Origin: Actinomycetes bacterium
GTDB lineage: Bacteria; Actinomycetota; Acidimicrobiia; Acidimicrobiales; JABEUL01
Assembly (NCBI GenBank): GCA_021777355.1
Contig: JAJYDO010000020.1
Span: 1 to 38,725 of the forward strand
Reading direction: 5' to 3'
Length of the DNA: 38,725 nt
This document shows, in pieces, positions 16,005 through 25,020 of the stretch. Numbering within the stretch: the first letter of the stretch is position 1; each line of letters begins with the position of its first letter. The position numbers were made by a program, and so were the translations under genes. Under the pieces are notes generated by a model. It did no database searches. It was not told the DNA's origin and saw nothing but the letters and a program-made list of their open reading frames with translations.

Positions 16005-16858
16005 GGAATTGGACCCACTCTGACCTGGAAGTTTCCGCTCATTTTGCCCCTTTTTACTTCCATGGAAGATGTCTCGTAACCTCGCCTGTTAATAAATGCA
16101 AGTCCGATATAACCACGGCCAGGAAGAGGGCAAGCAGATGTTACTACTCCACACTCCGTGGAATCCAAAAAAAGCCTCTCACCAGGTGTTATCTCTTGTT
16201 CGGTGGAGTAAATACCCTTTAGAACCTTGGGGGTATTTGAGCCTCTCGAATCTACTCTTGCCACTAGTTCTTGGCCTATATAACAACCCTTTGTAAAGCT
16301 AACTGCATTTTCAACCAAAGACGGTATTTCGGCAGGAATAAGGTCAGAACCATACTCTTGACCTTTTTTAGGAAATCCACCCATGATCCGCTCGACTTCA
16401 CCATATTCATCGGGCACGGAGGCAATTTCAACCTTCTGTGGATTCACGATAATGTCGAGCCGCTTTATTTGGTTCCATAGAAACTCAATGCGTATACATC
16501 CACTTATGCCTTCGTATTGGGATTGGATCAGAGATTCATCTTTCGGGAGTCTCACTACTTGAAATTTACTAAGTTCAATATTGGCCTTCACCCTGATCTT
16601 AAAACGCTCTAAGGCTTCTACAGTTTCGATCGCGGCATCTTTATCCATTTCTAAATAAACAAGCTCTTCGGATGATTTCAAGACTCTCATCAGGGAAATA
16701 AGTTTGCCTGTGGGCTTTAACAGGAGCGACCAAATGGGAGTCCCTATCTCTAGATTCTCAATATCATTTGAAAGCTGGCTATGTAGATATTTGATGGTAT
16801 CGGCACCCGATACTGCAACTACTTGGCGATCTTGAACGGTTCCTGTTATAGAAATCAA
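15983..16858 (-). CDS. ygfZ: YgfZ/GcvT-domain folate-binding protein
   Basis: A 291-residue folate-dependent protein of the YgfZ/IBA57 family, which supports assembly or repair of iron-sulfur enzymes. The signature KGCYIGQELVAR (about residues 190-201) with its conserved cysteine is intact; the N-terminal half has the GcvT-like beta-rich fold with YLHSQLSNDIENL. The start codon is TTG at 16858 and overlaps the trpE stop (TTGA), so translation is probably coupled to trpE. Linkage to trpE here, in place of trpC/B/A, is noteworthy but unexplained. The end of the gene also carries the -35 box of the downstream unit. Confidence 0.88.
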   Translation of the reverse strand: MISITGTVQDRQVVAVSGADTIKYLHSQLSNDIENLEIGTPIWSLLLKPTGKLISLMRVLKSSEELVYLEMDKDAAIETVEALERFKIRVKANIELSKFQVVRLPKDESLIQSQYEGISGCIRIEFLWNQIKRLDIIVNPQKVEIASVPDEYGEVERIMGGFPKKGQEYGSDLIPAEIPSLVENAVSFTKGCYIGQELVARVDSRGSNTPKVLKGIYSTEQEITPGERLFLDSTECGVVTSACPLPGRGYIGLAFINRRGYETSSMEVKRGKMSGNFQVRVGPIPLHFPNN

Positions 16859-18408
16859 GATTTTTCCTTATCGGATTTAATACGCCTTGAGGCCATTGAT
16901 CTTGCACCTGAAATCGCACTGATCATCGCGGCAGCTTTTGCCAAACACTCGGCATCTTCTTTTTCAGGGTCTGAATCTGCGACTATGCCAGCACCGGCTT
17001 GGAGGAAGGCATTGCCATTGGGGGTCACAACCATTGTTCTGATGGCAATTGCGGTGTCCATGTTTCCCGAGAAATCGAAGTAACCCACCACTCCTCCATA
17101 AATACCTCGTTTTGTCACTTCAAGCTCATCTATTATTTCCATTGCCCTCACTTTGGGAGCCCCTGAGAGTGTTCCGGCCGGAAGCGTAGCTCTTAAAACG
17201 TCTACCAAAGAAGTATTCTCCTTTAGCTCTCCGGAAACTTGGGAAGTAAGATGCATAACGTGGCTGTAGTGCTCAAGCACCATAAGTTCATCGACTTCCT
17301 CGCTTCCAAAGTTCACCACCCGACCCACATCGTTGCGGGCTAAATCTACAAGCATTACATGCTCGGCCTTTTCTTTTGGATCTTCGATTAACTCTGCACC
17401 CAAAATGCGGTCTTCCTCGTCGGTGGCGCCCCTTTTTCTCGTGCCTGCAATTGGCCGTGAGATTACTCTTCCGTCAATGACTTTCACCATTGGTTCCGGA
17501 GAGGCCCCAACAACTGTTACCTTAGAATTTCTCAAAAAATAAAGATAAGGCGAAGGATTAACTTGTCTTAATACCCGATAGACATCAAAGGGATCGGATT
17601 CCAAAACCAAATCGAATCTTTGTGAAAGGACTACCTGGAAAGCATCTCCTAAAACAATAAATTCTTTTATAGCCTTGACAGCACCCATATAATCTTTTTG
17701 CTCCATTGAGCGCTTGAACGAGGCACCGTTAAATTCCTTTAGTGGCAACGTGGTATCACTAGAGGATGCCTCTTCTATCTTTTCAACCAGTGCGTTCAAT
17801 CGATTGATCGCATCCAAGTAAAGACTCTTTCTGGAATCATCGTCCAAGTTATTTTCGACAAATACATTGTCGATTAAGACCAGCCTTTGGCGCCAGTGGT
17901 CAAATGCTGCCATTTGGCCAATCACCCCCATCATGGCATCCGGTGTCCCAACATCATCTTTGGGAACATTAGGCAGGTATTCAATTTCCCTGACAATGTC
18001 ATAACCTATGTATCCAACTACCCCACTGTGAAGAGGCGGAAAAGTATCTAATTTGGGCGCAACCACTGCACCAAGCAGGTCTTCTAGAGCACCCAAGTAA
18101 CCATTGCTTCTATCTATTTTGACCTGTTCCAAGGCATCGCCCGGTGCCAAAACCTGCCACGAGACTTCTCCTTCATCCAATGTAAGCCAGGCTTTGAAGT
18201 TAAGGCCTACAAATGAGTATCTGGACCACCTTCCCCCATGTTCTACAGATTCAAGCAAAAATCCGTCACTTTTTTCCACCAATTTCAAAAAAAGTGCTAC
18301 GGGCGTAACTGAATCTGATGCCACCTCGATGGCAACGGGCATCATATTGCATGCCTTAGAGTGCTTTAACCAAGTTTCCAGTTCCAGTGGGGCGACAAAA
18401 GAAGGCAA
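16855..18408 (-). CDS. trpE: Anthranilate synthase component I
   Basis: A 517-residue chorismate-binding enzyme that, with a TrpG glutaminase, converts chorismate to anthranilate in tryptophan synthesis. The tryptophan feedback motif LLES is present at residues 51-54, which separates it from PabB-type enzymes. Catalytic segments visible include PIAGTRKRG, ELIEDPKEKAEHVMLVDLA, TLPAGTLSGAPKVRAMEII and FLQAGAGIVADSDPEKE. The start is TTG at 18408, three bases after the hisI stop; no better in-frame start exists before residue 22. No trpG, trpD, trpC or trpF is in the window. No leader peptide or attenuator can fit the 3-bp gap, so it depends on upstream his-region transcription or a distal promoter. 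Confidence 0.93.
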   Translation of the reverse strand: MPSFVAPLELETWLKHSKACNMMPVAIEVASDSVTPVALFLKLVEKSDGFLLESVEHGGRWSRYSFVGLNFKAWLTLDEGEVSWQVLAPGDALEQVKIDRSNGYLGALEDLLGAVVAPKLDTFPPLHSGVVGYIGYDIVREIEYLPNVPKDDVGTPDAMMGVIGQMAAFDHWRQRLVLIDNVFVENNLDDDSRKSLYLDAINRLNALVEKIEEASSSDTTLPLKEFNGASFKRSMEQKDYMGAVKAIKEFIVLGDAFQVVLSQRFDLVLESDPFDVYRVLRQVNPSPYLYFLRNSKVTVVGASPEPMVKVIDGRVISRPIAGTRKRGATDEEDRILGAELIEDPKEKAEHVMLVDLARNDVGRVVNFGSEEVDELMVLEHYSHVMHLTSQVSGELKENTSLVDVLRATLPAGTLSGAPKVRAMEIIDELEVTKRGIYGGVVGYFDFSGNMDTAIAIRTMVVTPNGNAFLQAGAGIVADSDPEKEDAECLAKAAAMISAISGARSMASRRIKSDKEKS

Positions 18409-18411
18409 GTT

Positions 18412-18837
18412 TTAACCGCCTGAGGTGGAGACACGGCCCGCCAGCGGCCTGAAAAAGCAGCTGTGAGCCCCCGTATGGCAAGCTCCCGAGCCCTCCTGGT
18501 CAACCACAACTAACAAAGTGTCGCCGTCACAGTCATAACTTATGGCTCTTAAATACTGGCGGTCCCCGGATGTTTCCCCTTTGCACCAGTACTCCTGGCG
18601 GCTCCTGGACCAAAACCAAGTTCGACCGGTCTCAATAGTTTTTTCAAGTGAAACCAAGTTCATCCAGCCCATCATTAGAACTTGACCTGTACTTCTCTCC
18701 TGAATAATTGCAGGAATCAGCCCTTCTGAATTAAATTTCAGGTTTGAAATACCCTCCCGATCAGGCAAAAAGGATTCCGCGGTGAAAAATGGCTCCCCTC
18801 CGATTTTTGGATAGTTGTTAATTTCCACGTTTTCCAT
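18412..18837 (-). CDS. hisI: Phosphoribosyl-AMP cyclohydrolase
   Basis: A 141-residue enzyme of histidine biosynthesis that opens the purine ring of phosphoribosyl-AMP. Family motifs are [25 protein letters not shown] with the zinc-linked cysteine, the metal-binding DCDGDTLL, and the C-terminal [12 protein letters not shown] with two more cysteines. The HisE pyrophosphohydrolase domain is not fused. The N-terminal 35 residues before the core domain are longer than usual. The ATG overlaps the stop of the GroES-like gene as TAATG, implying coupled translation. Confidence 0.93.
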   Translation of the reverse strand: MENVEINNYPKIGGEPFFTAESFLPDREGISNLKFNSEGLIPAIIQERSTGQVLMMGWMNLVSLEKTIETGRTWFWSRSRQEYWCKGETSGDRQYLRAISYDCDGDTLLVVVDQEGSGACHTGAHSCFFRPLAGRVSTSGG

Positions 18838-19154
18838 TACAGATATAGCCCCGTTGAGCCCTCAATCCTTTCAGAGGCAACCGCATGCACGTCGCGCTCC
18901 CTTAGAATCAAGTAGTCTTCTCCTTGAACGTCAACTTCGAACCTATCTTCCGGATTGAATAAAACTTTGTCTCCAATGTGTATATTTCTCACCTGCGGCC
19001 CGCATCCGACAACTTCTGCCCATACTAGGCGCTTTGAAACCTGGGCAGTAGCAGGGATTAGTATACCTGAACGGCTCCGCCTCTCCCCTTCGGCAAGAGG
19101 AATTTGGACCAATAATCTATCTGCGGTCATAGCAATCTGCTGTTTTTCATTCAC
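18837..19154 (-). CDS. GroES-like (Cpn10 family) co-chaperonin homologue
   Basis: A 105-residue protein with a GroES fold: the first strand [15 protein letters not shown], a mobile-loop region [13 protein letters not shown] (about residues 26-38) in place of the usual GGIVLPDTA, then [22 protein letters not shown] and the C-terminal [12 protein letters not shown]. The roof and core strands fit, but the mobile loop is divergent and there is no groEL next to it. It starts at GTG 19154 and overlaps hisI by one base. It may be an accessory paralogue of the main GroES; a link with histidine or tryptophan enzymes is suggested only by position. Confidence 0.78.
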   Translation of the reverse strand: MNEKQQIAMTADRLLVQIPLAEGERRSRSGILIPATAQVSKRLVWAEVVGCGPQVRNIHIGDKVLFNPEDRFEVDVQGEDYLILRERDVHAVASERIEGSTGLYL

Positions 19155-19168
19155 AACATTCCACGGTA

Positions 19169-19774
19169 GTGCTAGAAATTAGGGTCTTGAAACTTTTTAG
19201 CAAATTTTGGGCAATTATTTTATTAGCAACCTCCTTGTCGAGTTGTTCATCGGGCGCGAATATTTCTTCAACGCCTGCAAGCAGCACCTCTGCAACTCTA
19301 CCTATAAAGTGGGCAAATACTGTTTGCATTGCACTTAAAAGCGGAGCTCGGCAAGTTTCTTTAGATACAACCTCCTATCTCCAAGAGATGGCTCATATAC
19401 CTAATCTAGATAGCGCCGAAAGCGAAATTATTAGCTACCTAGACTCCGTGGCTGCTTCGCTTGGCACTACGATTAACCAGATCAAGGCAGCCGGAGTCCC
19501 AAGGGATCCAAAGGGAGCAAAAACCGAGGAAGCTCTAATGGCAACTGTGTTTAGTTTTGCTCTAGCAGTCTCTAACGCAAAAACTGCTGCGTCTAATTTG
19601 CCGACAGATGACATCACGGCCTTTAGGGTACAGGCCGACAATATTGGAAAATCAGTCCAAGCATCTGCCCAAAGCGCCTCAGAGGCAATAGCGAAACTTG
19701 AGACTCAAAGTGGTTCATCGATAAATATCTCAAAGGCTTTTAGTCAATCTAGTGCATGTTCTAATAAAAACTAG
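19169..19774 (+). CDS. Putative lipoprotein, antisense within the his operon
   Basis: A 201-residue predicted lipoprotein. The N-terminus has a basic residue pair, a hydrophobic core ([11 protein letters not shown]) and a lipobox-like LSSC. The mature part is S/T-rich, then mostly helical with a cysteine near the start (NTVCIAL) and one near the end (SSACSNKN), possibly a disulfide. The start is GTG 19169 or TTG 19187; the latter gives a more typical signal peptide. Its stop shares the tetranucleotide CTAG with the hisF stop on the other strand. It is divergent from the GroES-like gene with only 14 bp between starts. No family is recognised. Confidence 0.65.
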   Translation: MLEIRVLKLFSKFWAIILLATSLSSCSSGANISSTPASSTSATLPIKWANTVCIALKSGARQVSLDTTSYLQEMAHIPNLDSAESEIISYLDSVAASLGTTINQIKAAGVPRDPKGAKTEEALMATVFSFALAVSNAKTAASNLPTDDITAFRVQADNIGKSVQASAQSASEAIAKLETQSGSSINISKAFSQSSACSNKN

Positions 19775-20574
19775 TGATCATCTTGTAGCGGCCTTACGCT
19801 GACACCATTTTCTTTTAGAGCTTTTTTCACTTCCGCGATTGATATTATTCCAAAATGAAATATTGTCGCCGCCAATAGGGCATCGGCCTTCCCCGAGATG
19901 GCGCCTTCGATCAAATGATCAATACTGCCAACTCCCCCTGAAGCTATTAATGGTATTGCAACATTTTGGCTCATCTCTTGGAGAAGTTCAATATCGTAAC
20001 CCTGCGCGGTTCCGTCTCGATCCATGGATGTTACCAATAGTTCGCCGGCTCCTAATTCGCTGGCTCTCTTGGCCCAATCAATTGCCCCGATTCCCGTTGG
20101 TTCCCGACCGCCGTGAGTAAACACTTCCCAGGCATAAACGCCTTCTTTATTTAAAACGTTGGAACTTGTGTCGCATCTCCTGGCATCAATAGCCACAACA
20201 ACACACTGAGCTCCAAATTCAGCTGATATCTCAGAAACTAACTCGGGCCTTTCTATTGCAGCTGTATTTATAGAAACTTTGTCCGCTCCTGCTCGAAGTA
20301 GTTTCCTGGCATCTTCGACACTTCTAACGCCGCCTCCAACCGTAAGGGGGATAAATACCTCTTTGGCGGTATTTTCTACCACATCGATCATAGTGGAGCG
20401 CCCGTCACTTGACGCAGTTATGTCAAGGAATACAATCTCGTCCGCGCCAGCTTGGTCATAAATTTTGGCCAGTTCTACGGGATCTCCGGCATCTCTAATA
20501 TTAATGAAATTCACCCCTTTTACCACTCTGCCTTGATCCACGTCGAGACACGGAATAATTCTTACGCTTTGCAA
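19771..20574 (-). CDS. hisF: Imidazole glycerol phosphate synthase cyclase subunit
   Basis: A 267-residue TIM barrel that, with HisH, forms imidazole glycerol phosphate and AICAR from PRFAR and ammonia. Diagnostic segments are [18 protein letters not shown] with the catalytic aspartate, [30 protein letters not shown] and [17 protein letters not shown] with the second catalytic aspartate. The start is TTG at 20574, inside the last codons of hisA (13-bp overlap), where no other in-frame start is available. The 3' end is convergent and overlaps the opposite-strand lipoprotein gene by 4 bp. Confidence 0.95.
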   Translation of the reverse strand: MQSVRIIPCLDVDQGRVVKGVNFINIRDAGDPVELAKIYDQAGADEIVFLDITASSDGRSTMIDVVENTAKEVFIPLTVGGGVRSVEDARKLLRAGADKVSINTAAIERPELVSEISAEFGAQCVVVAIDARRCDTSSNVLNKEGVYAWEVFTHGGREPTGIGAIDWAKRASELGAGELLVTSMDRDGTAQGYDIELLQEMSQNVAIPLIASGGVGSIDHLIEGAISGKADALLAATIFHFGIISIAEVKKALKENGVSVRPLQDDH

Positions 20575-21299
20575 GCCTCTATCGCCTCTCTTACGCTAAA
20601 ACGGCCTTCATGGATAGCCATTCCCACGATTGCCCCGGCCAATTTCTCACCTTTTGATTCCAACACTGCAAGTTTACGGAGATCTTCAAGAGTACCTACT
20701 CCACCCGAAGCCACTATCGGTATTTTTGATTGGCCAAGAATGGATTTAAGTCCCTCAAAATCGGGACCGCCCAAAGTCCCGTCTCTTCCGATTTCAGTAA
20801 CTACCAGAGCTCCGATCGAACCCATCACTTCCACATAACCAGAAAGCACCTCTTCGATGCTTTGCCCGCTGGATTTGGTCCAACCCTTAATGGATACCAT
20901 GCCGTCTCTGGTATCTAATCCAATTGCCACACTGCCTGGAAGAGCAGTCACCATAGCTTTGACTCTGTGGGGATTTTCAACGGCAATAGTTCCAACAACT
21001 ACTCTTCTCACTCCGAGGCTCAAAAGAGATTCGGCCCGATTAAGATCCCTGACACCACCGCCAACTTGAACCGGAACGCCTTTTGCCACTTCGACAATCT
21101 CGGCAATTGTTGGACCCTGGGAAAATACACCTGTCTTAGCTGCATCCAGATCTACAACATGGATCCATTTGGCACCTTGATCTACAAATTCCCTGCAAAT
21201 TTCAATTGGGTCGCCAAAGTTTTTCTCCTTCGCAAAATCTCCTTGGAAAAGCCGCACGCTGCGACCTTCCCGCAAATCAATCGCAGGATATAACTCCAT
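20562..21299 (-). CDS. hisA: ProFAR isomerase (HisA)
   Basis: A 245-residue TIM-barrel isomerase that opens the ribose of ProFAR to give PRFAR. The N-terminal [47 protein letters not shown] and the C-terminal [15 protein letters not shown] segments are canonical. The region around residues 130-150 reads [12 protein letters not shown], like ordinary HisA, without the RGRGW motif seen in the bifunctional actinobacterial PriA. The ATG overlaps the hisH stop as TAATG. A monofunctional enzyme would require a separate TrpF elsewhere. Confidence 0.93.
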   Translation of the reverse strand: MELYPAIDLREGRSVRLFQGDFAKEKNFGDPIEICREFVDQGAKWIHVVDLDAAKTGVFSQGPTIAEIVEVAKGVPVQVGGGVRDLNRAESLLSLGVRRVVVGTIAVENPHRVKAMVTALPGSVAIGLDTRDGMVSIKGWTKSSGQSIEEVLSGYVEVMGSIGALVVTEIGRDGTLGGPDFEGLKSILGQSKIPIVASGGVGTLEDLRKLAVLESKGEKLAGAIVGMAIHEGRFSVREAIEACKA

Positions 21300-21931
21300 T
21301 AAGAGTTAGCCTCGCAGAGCTCTACAAAATTAGAAAGCAATTTTAAACCTACTTTGCCGGATTTTTCCGGGTGGAACTGCACGCCATAAATCTGGTTCTT
21401 TTCGACCATAGCGACAACCTCATTGCCGTATTGGCAGGTAGCTACAACTTTTAGATCCAGGTCTCGATTAGTATCGGGAACCGCCGCATACGAATGGACA
21501 AAATAGACCCACGGTTGTGCTCCAATGCCTTTGAGTAGTTCACTTGTTCTGCCCTTTTCAAAATCCAGCTCATTCCACTGCATCTGAGGAAGTTTTACAT
21601 CGCCTGTTATTTTCTCGATACTTCCTTTAAACAGCCCTAAGCCTTCGGCTAATGGATCTTCTTGCGAGTTTTCAAAAAGCACCTGCATACCAATGCATAT
21701 TCCCAAGAATGGAATCTCTTTTTCAACTGCTGACATAATCAACTTGTCAAATCCCACTTCTCGAATTGCATTTACGCAGGATCCAAAAGCTCCAACCCCG
21801 GGCAACACAAGACCGTCAAACCCATCTAGTGATTCGCTCGACGCGATTAACTTGGCATCGCCTCCTACTTTCACGAGTGCTTTATAAGCCGAAGCTAAAT
21901 TTCCGATTCCGTAATCAAGTACACCTATCAC
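21299..21931 (-). CDS. hisH: Imidazole glycerol phosphate synthase glutaminase subunit
   Basis: A 210-residue class I glutamine amidotransferase that feeds ammonia to HisF. The triad is visible: the nucleophile in LGICIGMQVLFE, and the histidine and glutamate in VQFHPEKSG. The oxyanion-strand segment GLVLPGVGAFG is also present. The start is GTG at 21931 (VIGVLDYGIGNL in family terms); a nearby ATG is out of frame. It is spaced 9 bp after hisB and overlaps hisA by one base, as expected for a heterodimer partner gene in the his operon. Confidence 0.94.
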   Translation of the reverse strand: MIGVLDYGIGNLASAYKALVKVGGDAKLIASSESLDGFDGLVLPGVGAFGSCVNAIREVGFDKLIMSAVEKEIPFLGICIGMQVLFENSQEDPLAEGLGLFKGSIEKITGDVKLPQMQWNELDFEKGRTSELLKGIGAQPWVYFVHSYAAVPDTNRDLDLKVVATCQYGNEVVAMVEKNQIYGVQFHPEKSGKVGLKLLSNFVELCEANS

Positions 21932-21940
21932 ATGATTTTC

Positions 21941-22531
21941 CTAAAGAGAACCTTTTGTCGAAGGAATCTCGGATCCCTCAATTTTACAAGCACTTTTTAG
22001 AGCTCTTGCCAAGGCTTTGAAAGTTGCCTCAAGGATGTGATGAGTATTTCGGCCACTTTTCATATTGACGTGTAAAGTGATTTCCGCCTCAGTGACAAAT
22101 GCCCTTAAAAACTCTTCGGCCAGTTGAGGATCAAAAGGCGGATCGCCAAGGGGAGTTGCATCCACGGGGAATTCGACTTCATATGAAAGATAAGGACGAC
22201 CTGAGATATCAAGGGCCAGTTCAATTAAGGCTTCGTCAAGCGGGATCAAGACTGAGGCAAATCTGCTGATGCCCGTTTTGTCTCCTAGGGCCTCCTTGAG
22301 GGCATTGCCCAATGAAATTCCCACATCTTCGACAGTGTGATGCGCATCGACTTCCAAATCGCCTTTGGCCGCAACTCTTAATGTCCAACCCCCATGCTTT
22401 CCCAGTTGAGAAACCATGTGGTCAAAAAAAGGAATACCAGTGGAGACACGAACTTCGCCGGGACTCAGTCCGAGCTCAATATCTATCTGGGTCTCTTTGG
22501 TCTTCCGTGAAATGGCTGCTATCCTGGTCAT
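21941..22531 (-). CDS. hisB: Imidazoleglycerol-phosphate dehydratase
   Basis: A 196-residue monofunctional dehydratase that removes water from imidazole glycerol phosphate to form imidazole acetol phosphate. The paired manganese-binding motifs are intact: VDAHHTVEDVGISLG in the first half and RNTHHILEATFKALA in the second. IPFFDHMVSQLGKHGG near the N-terminus is also typical. The bifunctional phosphatase domain of enteric HisB is absent, as usual in Actinobacteria. A 44-bp gap separates it from the upstream hisC. Confidence 0.95.
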   Translation of the reverse strand: MTRIAAISRKTKETQIDIELGLSPGEVRVSTGIPFFDHMVSQLGKHGGWTLRVAAKGDLEVDAHHTVEDVGISLGNALKEALGDKTGISRFASVLIPLDEALIELALDISGRPYLSYEVEFPVDATPLGDPPFDPQLAEEFLRAFVTEAEITLHVNMKSGRNTHHILEATFKALARALKSACKIEGSEIPSTKGSL

Positions 22532-22575
22532 CTGTGAACTTTCTCTGAAAAAAGCAATAACTTAATTTACTGCTT

Positions 22576-23643
22576 CTAGCCTAAACTCTTTGAGAGGGCC
22601 TCTAGAAATCTAGTCACTTCGTCATGGTTCCCGACTGTGACCCTCAGGCAGTTGTCAAGACCCGGCCAAGTGGATGCATCCCTTATCAACACCGACTGAT
22701 CCACCAGGAGTTGCCAGAGTTTTGATGCCTCAACACTGTTTGGCCTAAAAAGAATAAAATTTGCTTCGGAAGGCCAAACTTTGACATCAAGTGATGCTAG
22801 GCCCGAGGTCAGTCTTGACCTTTGTTGGACTAAGGCTGAAACTCTCTCCTGCATCTCATTTTGATAGTTCAGGGCTAAACGCCCGGCTATCTGGGAAATC
22901 GTATTGAGATTATAAGGAAGAGTAACAGCTGCCAGAGAAGATATAACCTCACTATTGGCTAGGGCATATCCCAACCTCACGCCTGCCATTGCCCAAGTTT
23001 TAGAAAAAGTCCTCACTAATATCAGGCGGCTGCTCCTTTTTAGCTTTTCCAAGCATGAGGAAGAAGCAAATTGAACATAGGCCTCATCGACAACGACTAC
23101 TCCCGGGGCCATCTCTAAAGCGAGGTCGATACTATCCTCTAGCTCGAGATTACCCGTGGGGTTATTTGGAGAGCAGAAAAAAATAACGTCGGGTGAAGCC
23201 TCATTAATTCCCTTTTTAATGGCTTCAGGGGTAACTTGAAAGTTATCGTCTCGCCAAAAGGTGCAAACATTGGCACCGACTATTTTTGCAATGTGTGAGT
23301 GGAGAGCGTAGGTGGGTTCAAATACCATTACGTTGGATTCCGAGTTTGCGTAAGCGAGCAAGATTGACTGAATTATTTCGTTGGAACCATTCCCACACCA
23401 AACCATCTCTGGACCCAAGCCGTGTAGAAGTCCTATCTCTTGTCTAAGAGCCATTGCCTGCCTGTCTGGATAGCGGTTGAACTGGCCATTTGAAATCTCT
23501 TTTGCTAAGTCGTTTTGCCAGTTAATTGGCGGCGGGAATGGCGACTCATTGGTATTTAGCCTTATTGCCACTTGGACCTGGGGAGAGTGGTAGCCGCTGC
23601 GAAGCCCGACATGGAACTTAGGTTTAGGCGGGGTGTCTGTCAT
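22576..23643 (-). CDS. hisC: Histidinol-phosphate aminotransferase
   Basis: A 355-residue PLP-dependent class I/II aminotransferase converting imidazole acetol phosphate and glutamate to histidinol phosphate. Visible features are the N-terminal RLNTNESPFPPP, CGNGSNEIIQSILLAYA, FCSPNNPTGN, VVVDEAYVQF and the PLP-lysine segment VRTFSKTWAMAGVRLGYAL. It begins 4 bp after the hisD stop. The length and position between hisD and hisB make the HisC assignment secure over other subgroups such as aromatic aminotransferases. Confidence 0.94.
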   Translation of the reverse strand: MTDTPPKPKFHVGLRSGYHSPQVQVAIRLNTNESPFPPPINWQNDLAKEISNGQFNRYPDRQAMALRQEIGLLHGLGPEMVWCGNGSNEIIQSILLAYANSESNVMVFEPTYALHSHIAKIVGANVCTFWRDDNFQVTPEAIKKGINEASPDVIFFCSPNNPTGNLELEDSIDLALEMAPGVVVVDEAYVQFASSSCLEKLKRSSRLILVRTFSKTWAMAGVRLGYALANSEVISSLAAVTLPYNLNTISQIAGRLALNYQNEMQERVSALVQQRSRLTSGLASLDVKVWPSEANFILFRPNSVEASKLWQLLVDQSVLIRDASTWPGLDNCLRVTVGNHDEVTRFLEALSKSLG

Positions 23644-23647
23644 GGGA

Positions 23648-25009
23648 TTATCCAGAGTGTCTTTTAAATCTTAGGCCCGAAGAACTTTTAGAAACCTGTT
23701 CTTCTTCAAATTCAGCTCTCAACTTTGATCCTGCAACTCTCATGGCAACGGATTGGGCGTGCGCGTCTAGGCCTTCGGCCAATGCAATTGATTCGACAAA
23801 CGGGGCAACGCGCTCGAGCCCCTTTTGCGTAATTGAGATGGCGTGGGAGTGACGAACAAAGTCGTTAACTCCGAGTGCCGATGAGAACCTAGCGCTTCTA
23901 AAAGTCGGCAGCACGTGGTTGGGCCCCGCTAAATAATCGCCAATGCTCGCAGGTGCCAGAGGTCCACAAAATACAGCACCGGCATTTTGAACCGCAGGTA
24001 CAAGAATGTGAGAGTCGCCACAGGCCAGTTCCAAATGTTCCGGCGCTACATGGTTGGCGACATCTACTGCCTGAGCCGGAGAATCAACCAGCACCGCGTA
24101 TCCTCCGTTGGCTAAAGTGGCTTCTATCTCGCTTCTGCGAGGGGCATTTTTAACTTGGTTTTCCATAACCTTTAATATTGAATCAATTACTTCTTCCTGC
24201 CATGAGATCAGCCAAGCCAGGCCGTCGGGACCATGTTCGGCTTGGACAATGACATCGATTGCTGCCCACTCAGGGTCAATCGTATTGTCTGCGATAACCA
24301 CAACTTCACTGGGCCCGGCAAATGCAGAGGGAATTCCAACTACGCCGGCAACAAGTCTTTTGGCAATTGACACATACTTATTTCCAGGACCCACTATGAC
24401 GTCAACCGGATCAATGGTCTCCGTGCCATAGGCCATAGCAGCTACGGCTTGTGCTCCTCCTATTGAATAGACCTCATCGACACCAACTAGGGCAGCAGCA
24501 GCCAGCGTGGGCAAAGGGATTTGGCCATTTGGCCCCGGAGGCACACATAAAACAAGACTGGCTACACCTGCCACTCTTGCGGGAATTGCGCACATTAAGA
24601 CACTTGAAGGGTAAATGGCACGTCCTCCGGGAGCGTAAAGACCTGCTCTTGAAACAGGCCTTACTAAGTGATCAACTGTAATTCCTTCCCTTTCATAACG
24701 GCTTGGAACCACAAAGGAGTGCTCATGAAATCCTGCAATTGCTTCCCTTGCTTCTTCAAGAGCCGAGCGCAAGTCTCTAGGAATCATATCGAGAGCTCCG
24801 TATAACTCGTCTTTTGGAACCCTTAGAGAATCTAGGTCCACGTTGTCGTATTTCAAGGTGAGCTCAATTAGAGCTTTGTCCCCGTTTGTTCTAACATTTT
24901 CAAGAATTTCTCTAACTAGAGCCACCGGAGCTTCGTCGTCCAAGCTGGGACGAGGCAGCACAGTGTCCAATTCACCTTCAAAACCTCTTAAATCTAGCTT
25001 TTTTAACAT
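23648..25009 (-). CDS. hisD: Histidinol dehydrogenase
   Basis: A 453-residue zinc- and NAD-dependent enzyme for the last two oxidations from histidinol to histidine. Typical elements are GLYAPGGRAIYPSSVLM, GVDEVYSIGGAQAVAAMAYG, VGPGNKYVSIAKRLV, the zinc/catalytic stretch VQAEHGPDG, the histidine pair segment NHVAPEHLEL and LAGPNHVLPT. An upstream TTG at 25012 directly precedes an ATG at 25009; I use the ATG. It opens the compact his gene run and is 8-11 bp behind the GNAT gene, so it may be read from further upstream. Confidence 0.95.
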   Translation of the reverse strand: MLKKLDLRGFEGELDTVLPRPSLDDEAPVALVREILENVRTNGDKALIELTLKYDNVDLDSLRVPKDELYGALDMIPRDLRSALEEAREAIAGFHEHSFVVPSRYEREGITVDHLVRPVSRAGLYAPGGRAIYPSSVLMCAIPARVAGVASLVLCVPPGPNGQIPLPTLAAAALVGVDEVYSIGGAQAVAAMAYGTETIDPVDVIVGPGNKYVSIAKRLVAGVVGIPSAFAGPSEVVVIADNTIDPEWAAIDVIVQAEHGPDGLAWLISWQEEVIDSILKVMENQVKNAPRRSEIEATLANGGYAVLVDSPAQAVDVANHVAPEHLELACGDSHILVPAVQNAGAVFCGPLAPASIGDYLAGPNHVLPTFRSARFSSALGVNDFVRHSHAISITQKGLERVAPFVESIALAEGLDAHAQSVAMRVAGSKLRAEFEEEQVSKSSSGLRFKRHSG

Positions 25010-25020
25010 CAACTACGAGG

